Of a stretch of 64,000 nt of DNA, positions 62,409 to 64,000 are shown in pieces; position 1 is the stretch's first letter, and the number at the start of each line of letters is the position of its first letter. The translations under genes and the position numbers were made by a program. The stretch comes from JBAYOE01 sp050950065. Its GTDB lineage: Bacteria > Spirochaetota > Spirochaetia > Sphaerochaetales > Sphaerochaetaceae. The notes beneath the pieces are model-generated. The model searched no databases. It had not been told where the DNA came from and saw nothing but the letters and a program-made list of their open reading frames with translations. The stretch is from assembly GCA_050950065.1 (NCBI GenBank), contig JBMNGX010000002.1:124001-188000 (forward strand). The letters run 5' to 3'.

Positions 62409-62870
62409 ATGTTAACGGGTGAATATCGCAATACAATTGACGAGAAAGGGAGAATCCTCATACCAGCCAAATTGCGCAATACCCTTGGCGACCAAACGAC
62501 ACTGATAGTGACTCGAGCAGTTGAAAGTTGTCTTTGGATCATGCTCCCCCCATTTTTTGAAAATATTAGATCTAAAATTATGGATGGGCCTGGAGCAATG
62601 TTCGATGCAAATCTGAGATTATTACAACGTCGCATCATTGCACCTGCGATGGAACTCGATATTGATAAAGCTGGTCGCCTCCTTGTCCCTCCCCAATTAA
62701 GAGAGAGTATTGGGCTGCAACTGAAAGAGGAATCGGTCCTACTTGGTATTAGCACCTATTTAGAGCTCTGGAGCGTAGACTCTTATGAGCAATTCTTAAC
62801 TGATAGTGAACCCTCCTTCAACGCAGCAAGCCAAAGTCTGAGCATATTGTTGCAAGAAGGGGGACACTAA
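62409..62870 (+). CDS. mraZ: Transcriptional regulator MraZ
   Basis: A 153-residue protein with two SpoVT/AbrB-like domains: 'GEYRNTIDEKGRILIPAKLR' and the second 'MELDIDKAGRLLVPPQLRE'. It is the usual first gene of the division and cell-wall cluster and represses its own promoter by binding short repeats, which fits the array just upstream. GGGGAAAAGGAA lies before the ATG. rsmH follows after 2 bp. Confidence 0.95.
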   Translation: MLTGEYRNTIDEKGRILIPAKLRNTLGDQTTLIVTRAVESCLWIMLPPFFENIRSKIMDGPGAMFDANLRLLQRRIIAPAMELDIDKAGRLLVPPQLRESIGLQLKEESVLLGISTYLELWSVDSYEQFLTDSEPSFNAASQSLSILLQEGGH

Positions 62871-62872
62871 GA

Positions 62873-63784
62873 ATGTTAATACACCATAAATCTGTCCTCC
62901 CAACTCAACTATTAGAGAACTTTAAACCCACCTCTACTGATTCGCTTATGATTGATTGCACTTGTGGAGAGGGGGGACACTCTGAACTCTTTTTAGAAAA
63001 TTTCCCAAATCTGAAAGTCATTGGAATTGATCGTGATAAAAACATCTTAGAAAAAGCTTCTAAAAGATTAGAAAAGTATGGCGATCGTTTTAAAGCAGTA
63101 AATAGTTGGTTTGATGCCTACTTAGAAAACTATGACAACAAGGCTCCTCATTTAATTCTTTTTGATTTAGGAATCTCTGTTTACCACTACGAAGAATCTT
63201 TAAGAGGTTTCTCTTTTGCTAAAGATGAAAAGTTGGATATGAGACTCGATACCAACCAAACTCTCAGTGCAGAAACTATTGTTAACACATACGAAGAAAA
63301 AGAGTTAGCTGATTTAATTTTTCACTACTCAGAAGAGCGTTATTCACGAAAGATTGCTAGAAATATTGTTAATGAGCGTTCTAGTAATCCAATTACCACA
63401 ACTAAAGAGTTACAAGAAATAATAAATCGTTCAGTTCCTCCCAATTATAGATATGGAAGAATTAATCCAGCTACTAGAACTTTTCAAGCTTTAAGAATTG
63501 AAGTTAACAGTGAGTTAAAAAGAATTACTCCTTCAGTTCGTAAAGCGATCGATTTATTAGAAGAGGGGGGTAAAGTAGCTGTTATAAGTTTCCACTCTTT
63601 AGAAGATCGTCAAGTAAAACACCTATTTAAAGAATTAGAGCGAACTCGTAACAATGAAGATGGGATTATTAAAATTTTAACTAAAAAACCATTAGTTCCA
63701 ACTGAACAAGAAGTTGAAGAGAATCGCCCCTCTAGAAGTTCAAAGTTAAGAATCGCTCAAAAGTTGGAGGTTAATAATGGATAG
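62873..63784 (+). CDS. rsmH: 16S rRNA (cytosine-1402-N4)-methyltransferase
   Basis: Methylates C1402 in the ribosomal P site. The 303-residue protein has the SAM loop 'LMIDCTCGEGGHSELFL', 'LILFDLGISVYHYEE', 'RINPATRTFQALRIEVNSEL' and 'AVISFHSLEDRQVKHLF'. In 'DLGISVYHYE' the usual 'SSxQ/SSPQ' stretch is altered, a minor oddity. Its stop overlaps the following ftsL-like start by 8 nt. Confidence 0.94.
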   Translation: MLIHHKSVLPTQLLENFKPTSTDSLMIDCTCGEGGHSELFLENFPNLKVIGIDRDKNILEKASKRLEKYGDRFKAVNSWFDAYLENYDNKAPHLILFDLGISVYHYEESLRGFSFAKDEKLDMRLDTNQTLSAETIVNTYEEKELADLIFHYSEERYSRKIARNIVNERSSNPITTTKELQEIINRSVPPNYRYGRINPATRTFQALRIEVNSELKRITPSVRKAIDLLEEGGKVAVISFHSLEDRQVKHLFKELERTRNNEDGIIKILTKKPLVPTEQEVEENRPSRSSKLRIAQKLEVNNG

Positions 63785-64000
63785 ATATGACAACACCATT
63801 ATTCGTAATAAATCTCTAACTTTAATTGAAAAAATATTGGCCATTTTATTGTTGGTTTCTGTATTTGCCTCATTAATGGTTCCAATATCGCAAGCAGCTT
63901 ATAAACGCCAAATTGAGTTAGAAAAATCGGCTTTAAATAGAGAGATTATTGAACTAGAAGAGCAAAAGAACTTAATTAAAGTTGATTTAGCTGAAAGTTC
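63777..64000 (+). CDS. ftsL: FtsL-like cell division protein, partial
   Basis: The frame starts at ATG 63777 (AGTTGGAGG lies just upstream) and runs off the window after about 74 residues. A short basic cytoplasmic tail is followed by one hydrophobic helix (about residues 20-37, 'ILAILLLVSVFASLMV') and the start of a coiled coil rich in Glu, Leu and Lys. This topology and the place after mraZ-rsmH are those of FtsL, which joins FtsB and FtsQ at the septum. FtsL is poorly conserved in sequence, so position and topology carry the call. Confidence 0.75.
   Translation, partial: MDRYDNTIIRNKSLTLIEKILAILLLVSVFASLMVPISQAAYKRQIELEKSALNREIIELEEQKNLIKVDLAES

Overview
The window looks like a contiguous piece of an AT-rich spirochaete chromosome. 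The 16S rRNA gene carries the spirochaete-type 5' region around the 'TTAAGCATGCAAGTCG' block. The housekeeping set (mraZ-rsmH-ftsL, nadK-recN, paired GH57 enzymes with a DUF4912 protein, endonuclease-type mutL, a FecR/5'-nucleotidase-like envelope giant) fits a free-living, probably fermentative member of the Spirochaetales. Genus and species cannot be fixed from the sequence alone. Gene packing is tight: convergent pairs overlap or abut at their stops, and many same-strand neighbours overlap by 1-11 nt. I see no transposase, integrase, phage gene or CRISPR array.

Layout. 1-6.2 kb: partial degenerate GH3 gene, carbamate kinase, a DUF4105/Lnb-like membrane protein, recO, recJ and rpsU. 6.3-11.1 kb: methionine and serine synthesis (metY-metA; serA-serC-lrp). 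11.2-25.35 kb: the most interesting block, an IclR-controlled ectoine/5-hydroxyectoine degradation locus. It holds a DABA-type aminotransferase, asd, an M20 amidohydrolase, a DctP-DctQ-DctM TRAP transporter, eutA, doeA, eutB, eutC, a second doeA and an aspartokinase, and it ends in a strong terminator. 25.4-36.9 kb: DHODH-like protein, acyltransferase, lipoprotein, mutL, a frameshifted giant envelope protein, ttcA and an HD phosphohydrolase. 36.9-42.3 kb: tRNA-Met, small genes, a cobalamin-riboswitch-controlled btuFCD operon, rnhA and tRNA-Lys. 42.3-48.3 kb: mutM, a decayed BtpA/ribokinase remnant, an Fe-alcohol dehydrogenase pair, tRNA-Glu, a UPRTase-like gene and adk. 48.5-53.74 kb: rRNA operon (16S, tRNA-Ala, 23S, 5S). 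53.8-64 kb: a DegT-like protein without its lysine, nadK, recN, the GH57/DUF4912 glycogen module and the start of the mra/division cluster.

How the genes work together. The ectoine block appears to encode uptake, ring opening (DoeA), deacetylation (M20), transamination to aspartate semialdehyde, and the hydroxyectoine branch (EutABC). The last two functions are phosphorylating Asd and aspartokinase rather than a plain oxidising dehydrogenase. Run in the catabolic direction they would turn aspartate semialdehyde into aspartate through aspartyl phosphate and make one ATP, an attractive design for a fermenting cell. This is inference and testable. The TRAP binding-protein gene carries a frameshift as read, so either the transporter is damaged or the sequence has a one-base error.

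Two expression features stand out. Seven genes (the Lnb-like gene, recO, iclR, two genes of unknown function, rnhA and the DegT-like gene) have a promoter whose -10 box ends 6-7 nt before the ATG and no Shine-Dalgarno, so their mRNAs are probably leaderless. By contrast rpsU has a near-perfect Shine-Dalgarno placed for an ATA start codon.
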